Part shown: positions 34,131-45,929 of the stretch, in pieces
How the letters are laid out: each line of letters starts with the position of its first letter
Numbering within the stretch: the first letter of the stretch is position 1
Made by a program: the position numbers and the translations under genes
Assembly (NCBI GenBank): GCA_035772405.1
Contig: JAYKKM010000209.1
Location: 186,001 to 250,000 of the forward strand
Reading direction: 5' to 3'
Length of the DNA: 64,000 nucleotides
From: Chrysogorgia sp. JL179-B06
Lineage: Eukaryota > Cnidaria > Anthozoa > Scleralcyonacea > Chrysogorgiidae
Notes under the pieces: generated by a model
The model's database searches: none
The model's input: the letters and a program-made list of their open reading frames with translations, nothing else
What the model was told of the DNA's origin: nothing

Positions 34131-34479
34131 AGACAAACATAGAGCGCGACTTTGCTTTTAAGGGCAGTGTATCAAAAATCTTACTCTAGAAATTCCATTC
34201 GCGACAAACATGCATATTTTTCCACCACAGCCGTTCCCACATCTCATGCACGATTGCGTTCTCACAATGCTACTCTGTTTTGTTTGTGAATCCCGTGGCA
34301 CAGATAAAATATATTACTAGATGGTGATATAAACGCCGTGACTCCGAGTGTGGGTCCGTTCATGCGAAGCATTCCAAGCTCTGTTTCATAATGACAGAAT
34401 CATTCTCAGCAAAACATGAAGAGAATTTTTTATAAAAATGTATTCATGAAATTTTCTATTCCGAGACTATTGCCACAGA

Positions 34480-34615
34480 CGACAAAAAGGACACTTGCCT
34501 GCTTGGCTACTGCCACTGTTGACACTTGGCCTGACATGCACTTGGCCTGACATGCATTTGGCCTGCTTTGCCACTGTTGACGCTTGGCCTGCTTTGCCAC
34601 GCGCGCACTTGGATT
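34480..34615. repeat. Short tandem repeat of a CTTGGCCTG-based unit
   Basis: CACTTGGCCTGACATG repeats twice and GGCCTGCTTTGCCACTGTTGAC-like units recur three times in an imperfect array. Confidence 0.75.
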
Positions 34616-34619
34616 GCTC

Positions 34620-35690
34620 AATATCAATTTTCAGGTGAAAGTGTAAAGTTGGCGGCGAAACTTAAGGGGGGTGTAGGGTAGTGTGACACCCCCCAAAATA
34701 CTAAAAACACCAATTGGCAGGGCAAACAGAGATCTTGCAGGGCAGCGCCGTCGGAGGCTAAGAGAGAAGCTACTTAAGGTAATCTACTTATGGGCTACAT
34801 CTACACAAGATTTTACAAACGGGTGTAGCCTGAATACGTGTTAGCCAACCCCAGAGCCTGCGTTCCTTTTGGCCTGCGCAACAGGTAAGCTTAGATTCAT
34901 TTGAAATATGCTCGCTGTAGAATGATGAAAAAGTTTGCTCAAATTGCTGCAAATTGTCTTTCCGAGCTTCTAGATTTCAAAATTTTCCAGGGGAGGACCC
35001 CCTAAAAATGCGAACACTGATTACCTGCTTGTCGATTTTACATCCGTTCCTACGCCTCTGCTTCCAGAAAAATAATGTATGACGATTATACTTTTATCAG
35101 TTTATGCACGATCAATGATCAATTCTGTATGTTATACGAATTAACTAAAGTGAACTTAGTCCGCGCACGCAGCGCTTGTGCAGCTGTTCATGTGTACTGT
35201 GCTTTAGGAAACCTGAGACACACGGGCTGTAGTTGTGTCATCCTCGTTGGAGACGGCTGAATGCCTACTCTCGTATGTGGTCTTGCTATAAATTAATATC
35301 TATTTTTAACTCTATGTATTGCCAGTTTGCCATCACATACCAGACTGACAATAGGAATTTAGTTCAAATGCATTTAGATTGAGGTACGCTTCCATTTATA
35401 CGTTTCGGTAAATTTTACCTACGGAGCTGCAGGGCACCAAAGATTTTAGCAGGGCAATTTTACGGTACACCTCCAGCGAAAAAGGTCTAGTTTCGCCCCT
35501 GTGTACTCCCTCATGATTTTATAGTATATATTGCATGGCGGTAGTTATTAGAGAATTACTCACAGATTTAGGAGCGCCTGACCAAAGCGCCACATGCCAA
35601 TATATAAAACGGAAATTGACAATACACATGTCAAAAGCTCTGGCTTAACTTGAGGATTTTTACGTTATTATTTTATAGTGCACATACATA
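34620..35690. other. No recognisable gene
   Basis: Only short ORFs on both strands, with no motif I can support. Confidence 0.4.
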
Positions 35691-35700
35691 CAGTAAGAGA

Positions 35701-35737
35701 AAACAGTTACATATATGACTCATATATGTAACTGTTT
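35701..35737. repeat. Near-perfect 37-bp palindrome
   Basis: AAACAGTTACATATATGA and TCATATATGTAACTGTTT are exact reverse complements separated by a single C. Forms a tight hairpin or cruciform. Confidence 0.92.
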
Positions 35738-36234
35738 GCTATGAGACGCATGTCGGATAGCAATGCCAATGATATAGTTCATCGACCAATATTTTTTAAC
35801 AAGCATCATTGAAAATATCAATGCAATATCGTTTCTACATTGTTTGTTCCTTATAGGCCGATGGCTGTGACCACAAAACGTTCAGTTCCGTCGCCCCCAG
35901 ATCGCGGTGCTAAAATATCTCAACGGGTATTAGGAGATTTGAGTACGCTGATTTCAAATATCTTTGTTCCCACGTGCGAAAACCTGCCAGTTTTTTAACT
36001 ATCTAAGGCCAAAGTTTGATATTTTTACCGGCTGGTCGCTATCTTGAATTCCGCGGTACTTTTGATCATTCTAACTTCTCCTAACTTGAAGTATCGTGCG
36101 TACACAAGGGACGTGGGCTCATAAACAACATAAATATGGATGAGTTAGTAAGTTAGCATTAGATGAGTTAGTTAGTTGTAAGTTAACATATCATACAATT
36201 ACTAAAATTAACGAATATTGTGAAAGGTGGGTAC

Positions 36235-37763
36235 ATTATTTGGATGGAGAACAGAGCCAAATTGCAGCAAATGTGTCCGAAAATGTGAAACGTTGGTCGC
36301 TTGATGCAGAAGGAGAAGAGTTAGCAAATGTAGGATACCACAAAGAGTGTTATATTCGTTTTTGCGATAAAACTAAGGTTGAAAGAGCCGAGAAACGTGG
36401 AATAAAATGGAAGAGATTGTATCGAACCAGGGTGAGCCGAGCACTTTTGTCCCAGAAGGAACGGATGAAGACAGATATTTACCTGTAACTGTACGTGTAT
36501 CACCTCGAACAAAATTGACAAGTGGTAATGACAAGGTTCCCAGAAGAAACAAACACGTCCTACCAGAACAATGCATAATTTGTAAAAGACAAGATTCATA
36601 CGTTATGGACAAGGTAACGTTTTTAATAGAAGTATATTGTTAAGCTCATGTTAATTACACTTCTCGTTATAAGTATATCCATGCCTTTATGTTGTGCATA
36701 GCTTTTAATTATACATGTACAGCACAGAGCATTTGTCTTTATTACTTGTATCATATCGTTGGTTTACATTTGATATGACAGCGTCCATGACCATGGTGCA
36801 GGAAGGGTACAAAGGAATACTGAACAAGGTGTTATTGCACTCTCCTCCAACATGGCTTCCACGGCTTGTCTTTTCTGTCCCACGTGATTGACCAAAAACC
36901 ACTAATTCACTAACTGCCATTATAGGCTAGCCGAAAACGGAAACTAGATAAGCTGGTTATGGCAGAAACGTTTGATGGAGGTCTTTTAAGAGCGGCTGCA
37001 GAGAAGAAAAAAGATGAGTCGATTTTAGCACACATTAGAGGCAATGACTGTGTTTCCATAGAAGTACGATACCACAGACATCGCCATTTGAACTACTGCA
37101 GATACTTGACCCAAAAATGCTAGTTAGTAAGCCAATTGATGAGCTGTACCAATTAGGCTACAGTAATTGAGGAAAAGGTGATTAAGAAAAAACAAATAAT
37201 GAGAACGAAAGTGCTACATCAGATGTTTGTAGAAAAAGTTATGACGACTGAATGCCTTGATGCATAAAATTATCGCCCCACTCGGCTTAAGACGAGACTG
37301 CAAAGGGATTATCCGCAACTTGTATTTCACCATCCTGCAACCAGAAATCAAAGTGAATTTGTCTTTCTTGAAGAGCTATCAGCAGGTGATGTGGTAGAAA
37401 GCTGCGGGGCAGCTGATAGTGACGATGAGGAGATGAGTGCTGAAACTTCCATTTGCAAAAAAGAAGTAACTTTGAAGGAGTTTTACAATGTTGCTATGGC
37501 TTTGCATAATGCTATTAAAGGAGCACAAGCTATGGATTCATCTTGGCCACAAACATCTATAGATCTCTCAACAGAGCAAGTACTAAAAATGGTGCCAATT
37601 GAGTTGTTTAATTTTATTGCTTGGACATTGGGCTTCTCAGATTATACACAAATGTCATCTCACTCAAAACTACAGGATCCACACATGACAAAAGTCCTAT
37701 CTATTTGCCAGGACATGTTGTATGTAGCAACAAATGGGAGATTACAAACGCCAAAGTCATTAG
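36235..37763 (+). pseudogene. Large multi-exon gene, 5' part: two Cys/His modules and start of the central region
   Basis: First module: YHKECYIRFCDK (about 36340-36375), followed by KVERAEKRGIKWKR. One frameshift near 36400-36430 leads to EPSTFVPEGTDEDRYLPVTV, PRRNKHVLPEQCIICKRQ, ending MDK at donor 36614. The intron is 36614-36925 (GT-AG). The next exon reads ASRKRKLDKLVMAETFDGGL, DCVSIEVRYHRHCHLNYCRY (second Cys/His module) and, after frame changes, RLKTRLQRDYPQLVFHHPAT, FVFLEELSAGDVVES with an in-frame TAA at 37265-37267. It continues MDSSWPQTSIDLSTEQVLKM, ELFNFIAWTLGFSD and ends NGRLQTPKSL at 37763, where a gypsy element is inserted. I know similar proteins from corals, anemones and fish, without assigned function. 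Confidence 0.8.
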
Positions 37764-37802
37764 TGTAGAGTTACCCGTGCGTCACACGTGCGTGACCGGA
37801 TA
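37764..37802 (+). repeat. Truncated 5' LTR (39 bp) of the gypsy element
   Basis: TGTAGAGTTACCCGTGCGTC... matches the first 39 bases of the 3' LTR at 42511 with one A/G difference. Similarity stops abruptly after GACCGGATA. Confidence 0.9.
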
Positions 37803-37828
37803 ATACTATAAGCCATCTTCGACTAACG

Positions 37829-39514
37829 ATGGTCGTCGTCAACTGTACCATCGACGGGTGTGATTTCCAAACCGACGATACATCGGAGGCGCTGGCCATC
37901 GCCTTACTCGCAAACAACGGAATCTCACATCAAACTCAGCCACAAGCGAGCAACGGGCCGTCGCCTGCCCCCCGTGGCCCAAAGCTCGAGAGACCGAAGG
38001 TCGATGTGGGCGTCTCGATAGAGGAATGGAACATCTTCGTCCGCCGCTGGAATGTATTCCGTGCAGGCTCCGGCATCGACAACGAATCAGCGCCATCCCA
38101 GCTGTTCCAGTGCGCAGGAACAGCCCTCGGGGATAGCCTCCTTAAGTCGAACGCGAATGCCATGTCCCTGCCTTTTGCCGACCTACTCCAGGCGATACGT
38201 TCCCTGGCCATTATCCCGGTTGCGATCGGCGTTTTACGTACCGAACTACTCCAGGTGCGACAGGATCGTGACGAGGCCTTCAGAACATTTTCAGCAAGAG
38301 TACGCGGGAAAGCTGAGATGTGTGAGTTTGCAGCCACGTGCACGTGTGGATTGGCAGTCGATTACACCGACCACATAATCCGTGACGTCCTCCTCAGCGG
38401 CATTTTGGACTCAGACATACGTCGTGAAGTGCTTGGGACGATCGACATCCTAAAGAAGCCTGTTAATGACGTCATAGCCATGATTGAAAACAAGGAGATG
38501 GCGCGCAATGCCCTACCGTCGGCATCGTTATCAGCAATGTCATCATTCCGTCGCCAGCAGTCAGCCGCACCGTCCCCATCGTCATCAGAGCGCACGAGGC
38601 AAGCACCCTGTCCGGACTGCAAAACCATGTACATGCTCTTCTCCGAAGGGCAGCGAGGATGGAATGCCAAGCCCCACCAGGTGTGCATTGGCTGTTACAG
38701 AGCCCGGCACCGTACGAGGAAACCGACTGTCGCACCGGCCGCCCCCGCGGTTAACGCGGTGGAAACAGGCCACGTGTCTCAACTCGCGACTATCCTTGCT
38801 GATGACGCCAGTGTGCCCCACCGTCGGCGGCGGCGTCGTGGTCGTCGCAACCGTGGATGTTACAAGCAGCACTCCAACGAATCGGCCTCATCCAGCCTCC
38901 CAAGCGTGGCCCTTGATCATCATGTCTTTACAGCCGGTGAGTGGAGAAAGGCCCAGCTCCGTGAGCACCCCAAGGTCGCAGTCACCATCTCAGTTGATCA
39001 CTCGCACCCCTCGCCCCACCGGCCGCGCAGAAGTCATAGCAATCGCAGACACCGGTGCCATGTCGGACCTATGGTCGCTGTCGGAATTCCTCTCCTGCGG
39101 ACTAACACGCGATCTAGGACTAACACGCGATCTCTAAGACTAGGATTCTCCGCTGCGAACAAATCCCCCATCTCAATCGAAGGGGCATTCTTCGCCGAAA
39201 TCACAGCCGGGAGCAGCGGGAGCGTTAAAACATGTCGCTCTATGGTATACGTCAGCGGCTCTGTAAAAGGCATGTACCTCTCATATGATACGATGCTCAA
39301 CCTCGGCATCCTGCCAACCAGCTTCCCAGCCGCCGCACCAACCAATCCACTGCCCACAGCCCTTCGATCAACGTCGTCCGGATGGCCACCGGAGGCTGTA
39401 ATGCAGCCCACAAATCTTGCGACGACGCTTGCGCTTGCCCCCAGCGCAGCACCACACCTCCGAGGCGGAGTAGCTTGCCTTTTCCCTGCACACCCGAGAA
39501 CAACGAGCGAATGA
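37829..39514 (+). CDS. gag: Gypsy gag (with out-of-frame protease segment)
   Basis: ATG at 37829 opens 561 codons. Residues about 50-215 look like a retroviral-type capsid (KVDVGVSIEEWNIFVRRWNV, LFQCAGTALGD, FRTFSARVRGKAEMCEF, HIIRDVLLSGI, DIRREVLG). Instead of a CCHC knuckle there is a C4 ribbon-like pair, CPDC (C261, C264) and CIGC (C286, C289), then Arg-rich RRRRRRGRRNR. The protease signature AIADTGAMSDLWSLSEF lies in the +1 frame (DTGA at 39048-39059), while the protease end (CRSMVYVSGSVKGMYLSYDT) is back in the gag frame. So the frame was lost and regained around a small tandem duplication (ACTAACACGCGATCT, 39100-39135). The capsid part may still be translatable. Confidence 0.8.
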   Translation: MVVVNCTIDGCDFQTDDTSEALAIALLANNGISHQTQPQASNGPSPAPRGPKLERPKVDVGVSIEEWNIFVRRWNVFRAGSGIDNESAPSQLFQCAGTALGDSLLKSNANAMSLPFADLLQAIRSLAIIPVAIGVLRTELLQVRQDRDEAFRTFSARVRGKAEMCEFAATCTCGLAVDYTDHIIRDVLLSGILDSDIRREVLGTIDILKKPVNDVIAMIENKEMARNALPSASLSAMSSFRRQQSAAPSPSSSERTRQAPCPDCKTMYMLFSEGQRGWNAKPHQVCIGCYRARHRTRKPTVAPAAPAVNAVETGHVSQLATILADDASVPHRRRRRRGRRNRGCYKQHSNESASSSLPSVALDHHVFTAGEWRKAQLREHPKVAVTISVDHSHPSPHRPRRSHSNRRHRCHVGPMVAVGIPLLRTNTRSRTNTRSLRLGFSAANKSPISIEGAFFAEITAGSSGSVKTCRSMVYVSGSVKGMYLSYDTMLNLGILPTSFPAAAPTNPLPTALRSTSSGWPPEAVMQPTNLATTLALAPSAAPHLRGGVACLFPAHPRTTSE

Positions 39515-42200
39515 AGACATGGCTACTCGAACGATACTCATCGTCGACCTTCAACATGTGCCCGCACCGCACGTTACCCTGCATGGAAGGGGCTCCGATT
39601 GAAATACACATCGACCCGGACGCGACACCCAAGGCATGTCACACGCCCACTGACATCCCACTGCACTGGCAGAAACGGGTCCACGAAGATCTCCTCCGCG
39701 ATGAGGCCCTGGGGGTGATAGAATGGGTGCCTTATGGCGTCCGACAACATGGTGTCACAGGATGGTAGTCACGCGCAAACACGATGGGTGGCCAAGACAA
39801 ACCGTAGACCTCTCCCCGCTGAACAAATTTTGCAAGAGAGAAACGTTTGCTTCAGAGTCGCCATTCCACTTGGCCCGCCGCGTCCCGCACAACACCTGGA
39901 AAACTGTAACGGATGCATGGAACGGATTGCACAGTGTGCCACTACGCGAGAGCGATCGTCACCTCACCATGTTCATTACACTCCCTTTGGACGATGGCGT
40001 TACACACGCGCGCCCCAAGAATTCCTCAGCAGCGGAGACAGATACAACCGCCGCTTCGATGAAATTCTATCCGAGGTGCAACGGAAGGAGAGATGCATAG
40101 ATGATACAATCCACTACGACACAGACCTAGACGACCGCTGGTGACGAACCATCGACCTCCTCACAAGGGTCGGACAGGCAGGAATAGTGTTGAATCCTGA
40201 CAAACTCCAGTTCTCTCAGAAGACAGTGGACTTCCCATCAGGGAATTCCCCACGCCCACATCTACCACCGACATCAGGAGCTGGTTTGGACTAGTCAATC
40301 AAGTAGCCAACTACGCCAAGCTCCGGGACATCATGGCCCCTTTCAAGCCCTTCCTCAGCCCTCGGTGCCAGTTCTCATGGACACCGACATTGGACGAGGC
40401 ATTCGAATCATCGAAACAGGAGATCGTCAGTGCCATCCGCCGCGGTGTCGAGATATTCGACATTACAAGACGCACATGCCTGCGACCAGACTGGTCGTGC
40501 CGTGGCGTGGGCTACTTCCTGTTACAGAAGCATTGCAACTGCCCATCACAAATCCCCGACTGCTGCCAGGATGGCTGGCAAGTAACCCTGGCAGGGTCCC
40601 GTTCATTGTCGTCCGCGGAGGGACGCTACGCCGCTATTGAGGGCGAGGCCTTAGCCGTCGCATGGGGCCTAGAACAAACCAAGTACTTCACCCAGGGCTG
40701 TGATAACCTCGTGATCGTGACGGACCACAAGCCATTAGTGAAAATCTGGAAGTTCGAGATCCAACATCTTCCCGGCACGTCTAACACAGCAGCAGACGCC
40801 GCGTCCCGGCACCCCGCATCATCAGGCGCGACAGGACCTAACATGGACGACCTCATAGAGGCCACACTCATGGCGGCGGTCCACCGCGATGTAGAAGGCC
40901 TCGATGCCATCCCTTGGATCGAGATCTCCCGGGAGACGGCAGCAGACACCACGATGTCTCGCCTCATGCAATTGATCGAACATGGGTTCCACGAGAGCGA
41001 CAAAAGTGACAACGACCTAGCCCAATTCTGGCCTCTTCGCGAAGCCCTGTACATACAAGACGGTGTGATCCTTTACCAGGACCGCGTGGTAGTGCCAGCC
41101 ACCCTCCGTCGCCGCATACTCAGCCATCTACACTTCGCTCACTAGGGGGTAGCCCTGATGGGGCAGCGTGCACGGGCCATCATATACTGGCCCGGAATGA
41201 CAAAGGACATCAGCGATACTCGGCACTCATGCGCCATATGCAACCGCAACGCCCCGTCACAACCAGCAACGCCACCGATACTCCCTTCTCCTCCGTCGAC
41301 GCCCTTCGAAGCAGTGTTCGCAGATTTTTTTGACTACGGTGGTTGCCACTATTTGGTGGTAGGCGACCGCCTCTGGATGGGTGGAGATATTTGAATCCTC
41401 GTCCGGTACAGACCTGGCGGGCGCATCCGGCCTGACACGCCACCTTCGATCTTTCTTCGCCACCTTTGGAGTCCCGGAAGAACTGTCAAGTGACGGCGGA
41501 CCGGAGTTCTTAGAGGGACAAACGCAAGACTTCCTCCATCGTTGGGGCGTCCGACACCGTGTCTCATCGGCTTACTTCCCGCAATCCAACGGACGAGCCG
41601 AAGTCGCCGTTAAGACAGCCAAGCGCCTGTTAATGTCCAACACAGGTCCTACTGGCAGCCTGGACCGAGACCGATTTTTCCGTGCTATATTACAGCTGCG
41701 TAATACCCCCGATCCCGACTGCAATGTGTCTCCAGCTCAGATCGTGTTTGGGCGGCCGTTGCGCGATGCGTTCACATTCGTCAACCGTCTGGAAAAGTTC
41801 ACCAACCCTGATATTCGACCCCTATGGCGCAGGTCATGGACCTTAAAAGAAAATGCCCTACTGACAAGAATGACGCGCACGACAGTCTCTCGGAGAGCAC
41901 TCACGACCACTCCGTCCGCTGGCCATTGGCGATCGCGTGTTCATACAGAACCAGATGGGTGCTCACCCCACGAAATGGGACAGATCAGGAACTATCGTCG
42001 AGTCCCCTGGCTGCGATCAGTATCGGGTGAAGGTCGACGGCTCCGGAAGACTCACCCTCAGGAACCGGCGGTTCATACGCGTCTTCACCCCGGTCACCTT
42101 CGTCTCCAGTGCTCGCCATACCCCCGTGCGTGACGACGCCATCACCTCCGGGACCTGTCGTGGACTCAGCAGAGTGACCCGCGTCCGACGCTAAGTCGAA
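39382..42200 (+). pseudogene. pol: Gypsy pol: RT, RNase H, integrase, multiply frameshifted
   Basis: RT N-terminus: MKTWLLERYSSSTFNMCPHR, PTDIPLHWQKRVHEDL (39512-39710). After shifts: WCHRMVVTRKHDG, VDLSPLNKFC, TWKTVTDAWNG, and CIDDTIHYDTD (40090-40130), the position of the YxDD box, here with IDD. The RNase H frame is 40333-41145: CQFSWTPTLDEAFESSKQEI, SLSSAEGRYAAIEGEALAVA, VTDHKPLV, then a deletion joining to HLPGTSNTAADAASRH. The integrase zinc region (HLHFAH..., CAICNRNAP) stops once at 41145. The core FADFFDYGG (41326-41350), LSSDGGPEF and YFPQSNGRAEVAVKTAKRL follows to about 41830, then a basic tail. At least six frame breaks. Confidence 0.88.
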
Positions 42201-42499
42201 GCCTACGTCAACGCCTGTGACGTTACCCGCGGCGCTAGGGCTACATCGCGACAACCAGATGGCAGGCGATGGCGGCCATGACGCTACCCAAGATCCACAT
42301 CCAGGGAGGTTAGACGGCAATGGTGGCAGGCCTACGTTACTCGTCCCGTCCTTGACTAGGCCAGAAACCCCACACACTGATGCCTCTCCGCCCGCCACAC
42401 GTCCTCATCGAGTGACCCGTCCACCGAAGATCTATGAACCAGAATCCGGCCGGTGGATAAACAGTTAGTCAGTTGGCCCGTGCTGACACTGACCAACGG

Positions 42500-42510
42500 A
42501 CTGGGGGGGA
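42500..42510 (+). other. Polypurine tract of the gypsy element
   Basis: A purine/G run (ACTGGGGGGGA) ends at the base before the 3' LTR. Confidence 0.8.
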
Positions 42511-42854
42511 TGTAGAGTTACCCATGCGTCACACGTGCGTGACCGGATATCACTTCCGGGTCAAGCGGACTTTGATCTGTTGTTTTCGTTGAACGGATGT
42601 CGGGAGCTGTCTTTAGAAGAGTCAGTCTCACAGACACTGCATTCAGAGTTCTGGACATTCTTTTTTTAGGTAAATGTTATGTCATTACCGTGTATTCTAC
42701 TTTAATCTTTGCAGGCTATTGTTAAGCCTTTTTGTATTGCCATGTGGCTTATCGCAGGCATATTTAGTGTATGCTTTATGTCCATTTTCAGAACTTATAG
42801 TTTCTTCATCGTTGACAAATAAATCATTGTTGAATCGAAAGGGATTATTCTTTA
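42511..42854 (+). repeat. 3' LTR of the gypsy element (344 bp)
   Basis: Starts TGTAGAGTTACCC and ends TTCTTTAA before the TSD ATTAG. The end is not the usual CA, so the final bases are either mutated or atypical. Confidence 0.85.
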
Positions 42855-42859
42855 ATTAG

Positions 42860-43537
42860 CACTGGGTATGGCAGTAAGGCAGCTCACACAATCATCGCAA
42901 CTTACACAAAGCTTAAATGGTTTTGGCCACTGTGCAAGTCATTATGCAATTTTAACCTATGAAACAGACTTGGCCAAGTTAGCTATGAAATCCAACTGCT
43001 GCATTCCAAAAGGTGTACAAAAAAAATTAATTCACTTGTCTGGCATATGACAATGATGACTTTTCAGAAGAGTCTAGGAATCAAACCCATATACTGTATA
43101 TTAATTCAAAGAGAGGATCCATCTGGCAATCTAGTTGCTTCAGAGACCAAAGAAGAAAGGGGGCAGAAGTTTTCAGGCTCCAAGTACAGCTATAGTGCCG
43201 TACAGCCTTGGCAGAAAACAGACACCAAAGATTTTAGATTCATCAGATGCAATAAATATCGGCGAAACAAACGATTCAACTCATAAAGCTCTTGCTAAGA
43301 GGTTGGATTTTGCTTACATTCTTATGAAGTTGTACCAATGTCAATTTGGTTATGTACTTCCTGGTTGGACAATGTCTAAAATCAGATATTTACCAATAAT
43401 TGATGGTTCTCCCAGTGAGTACCCAATATTGTACACTGCCCTTTTAAGGAGCATCACAATTGCAGATAAACTGTCATTAGAACACATAGTTCTGGTATTT
43501 GATGAAGCAATATATGCGAAGATTCAACACAAATCAG
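42860..43537 (+). pseudogene. Large multi-exon gene, continuation after the gypsy insertion
   Basis: Resumes exactly after the TSD: ALGMAVRQLTQSSQLTQSLN, GFGHCASHYAILTYETDLAK. One frameshift near 43040 leads to AYDNDDFSEESRNQTH (a conserved DN-D-EE block), then about 43135-43537 reads ALAKRLDFAYILMKLYQCQF, LPGWTMSKIRYLPIID, LSLEHIVLVFDEAIYAKIQH before a GT donor at 43538. Lost frame at least twice. Confidence 0.78.
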
Positions 43538-43599
43538 GTACAGTAATAACTGCTGAGAGTTTGATTTTTTTTTACACTTATTTCATTTTTTAAAACTTT

Positions 43600-45929
43600 G
43601 TATTAGATGTATGTCATTGATATAATCCTGCTTCCATACTCTAAAAAAAATAATATAATTGTTTGTTTCCTTTTATTTCTTAAACTAGAAATACGTGTAC
43701 GTAACAACCCCTCGCCCGCTTACTGTTTGCGGCTTTAATATTGCCAATCTGAACAGATTTTCAAACTGCTTATTTTTTTGGTGCAATTTGTGGGTAGTGC
43801 ACTGAACAGAACACAAGTGGGAAAGTCTTCCAACAAAGTACAATTCTATTCACGAGACTGCATAACCTTATACATACTTATTCTTTTAGAAGACTTCTGT
43901 TTCTTTTATTAATATTATATAATTATGCACATACATGTACCAGTATTTCAATGGTTATTCAAGTACCGGTAACACAATTTCAAAAAGATGAAATGACAAA
44001 AGCCCATAATATGCAACAAATAATGATATTGCTTAATCTAATTATTTCACCAATACAGTATATATATTAATTCAGGATGAAATTCCTTTCAGCTGCTTCT
44101 TAGCAGTGAGGTGATACCAGTTGTTTAATCCCTAACATGTTCCCCTGACACAGTGAGTGTTAACCCACCCAATTATACATTATACAGTATTTATCCTTCA
44201 AAAGCTGTGTAAAAATGTACAATGCAAGCCTAGGACTGGCACTGTCCAGGACAAAGGTGAATTTACACAGACACACTAAGTCATTGGCCAGAAGGGCATG
44301 CCATAATATCAGATGAGTGTAAACCCCTGATTATTATAACCAGTATTGTGCATGTTTACACTATCAAAGTCAATAAAATGTAAGCCAGGCCCAGGTGGTG
44401 GCTGGCCAGGTTGGTCGTATAGACTTGCAATATATGTAAACACAGCTAAAGTCTGTACTTTTTTTTACATCCTTACTACCAGACACCAGTATACTCTCTA
44501 TATCAGCTAATTTTCGAGTTTTGTAATGAGTGTTGTCTGTGTATTGATAAGCTCGATAAACCTTTTATTCTGTTAGAAGACTTCTGTTGCTTTTATTAAA
44601 TAATCTTATTATATTATATAATTATGCATACATGTACTGGTATTTCAATGGTATTCAAGTACTTGTAACACCTTTCAAAAAGATGAAATGCAGACAAAAG
44701 CCCATGATATGCAACAAAGAACAACATTGCTTAATCTAATTATTTCACCAATATATCATTAATTCAAGATGAAATTCCCTTCAGCTGCTTGTTGTCAATG
44801 AGATGATACCAGTTGTTTAATCCATGTGTTCCCCTGACAGTGATTGTTAACCTACCCAATTATACAGTATCTATATACAATATATATCCTACAAAATCTG
44901 TGTAAATATATACATTGCAAGCCTATGACTGGCATTGTCTAGGCCTATAATACAGGACAAAGGTGTTTACACCGACACACTAAGCCATTGGCCAGACCAG
45001 CATGCCATCAGATGAGCGTATAAACACTGATTCTTATAACCAGTGTGGTGCATGTTTACACTATTAAAATCAGTAAAATGTAAGCCAGGCCCAAGGTGGC
45101 ATTCAGCCATGTTGGTCCTGGTTAGTCCTATAGACTTGCAGTACATAGCTGTGTTTTGCTCAAATTTGCTAAAGTAAGATTGAGCTGTAAAAAGTGGCCA
45201 AGTTCACCATAGCAACTGGTCTTGCTATGCAAATTTTGAAACGATTTACATATTCAGATATTTAGAAATATATTGTTTCCAAAATATGCAGATATTTATA
45301 AATTAGCATAGCATCACCAGTTGCTGCGGCCAGCTTCGCCACTGGCTGTAAATTAAGGCAAACAAAGATTCAAAGAAGAAACTGGTCTAAATAATGCGCT
45401 CGTAATACTCGTTTTTTGTTTACAATTTTTACTGATCTCTCCACCCTGACTTCGCTTACCCAGCTGGACTTGTCTGTGTAAGCATCGCCAAACTTGTTGC
45501 CTTTGTTCACGATCTTTTGACCTAATAGTATGGAGTTTCTACTCGCGATTTTCGACGCCTTTGTTCACAGTCTTTCAACCTTATTACATGTTGTTGGTTT
45601 GGTTTTCCTGTAGGCAATATTGGACTTTGCTTCCTGTCCCCTTTCGTTCTCCTCTGCTCGTGCAGCTTCAACCTGCCATTCGTTATTTAAATTACCGCTC
45701 ATTTCACGTTTTTTCGAGTTTCCAAATGCTGTTTAAATTCACAAACAGTAATAAAATCGCTTTTGGAAAATAATATCAAATAAAAAATAAAATAAAATAA
45801 TAATACCGGTTGATGGATACCTATATTTATATGCGGCCACATACATATTCCAGAACTAACTTCCCCACAAACGACCGGACATTCTACCACCCCGTCAAGA
45901 TTCTCGCGCCGTCCGTGCGAGGGCATTAG
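43600..45929. repeat. Large intron containing a diverged tandem duplication (about 686-bp period)
   Basis: 43888-44430 and 44574-45130 are two copies of the same sequence in direct orientation: GAAGACTTCTGTT.CTTTTATT, ATGCACATACATGTACCAGT, AAAAGCCCATAATATGCAAC, TCAGCTGCTT, CAGGCCCA.GTGG, ATAGACTTGCA. They differ by many small indels. No gene inside. Confidence 0.8.

Larger units (their letters stand above)
37764..42854 (+). mobile_element. Ty3/gypsy LTR retrotransposon, 5' LTR truncated, TSD ATTAG
   Basis: Flanked by ATTAG at 37759-37763 and 42855-42859. Removing the element and one ATTAG makes the host exon read QTPKSLALGMAVRQLTQ in frame, so the borders are exact. The first 39 bp match the start of the 3' LTR (one difference). 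The remaining about 305 bp of 5' LTR and the leader/PBS are deleted, so gag begins 26 bp after the break. Order inside is gag, protease, RT, RNase H, integrase, PPT, 3' LTR. The element is visibly GC-rich (roughly half G+C or more) against an AT-rich host. Several frameshifts make it non-autonomous. Confidence 0.95.

Noticed and set aside
38484..39137. 217-codon ORF overlapping gag as a separate gene
   Set aside because: Only its end has meaning (protease DTGA in the shifted frame). The rest is a high-GC shadow of gag.
39034..41567. Several minus-strand ORFs of 70-140 codons in the gypsy element
   Set aside because: They arise from the high GC content; plus-strand RT, RNase H and integrase motifs account for the DNA.
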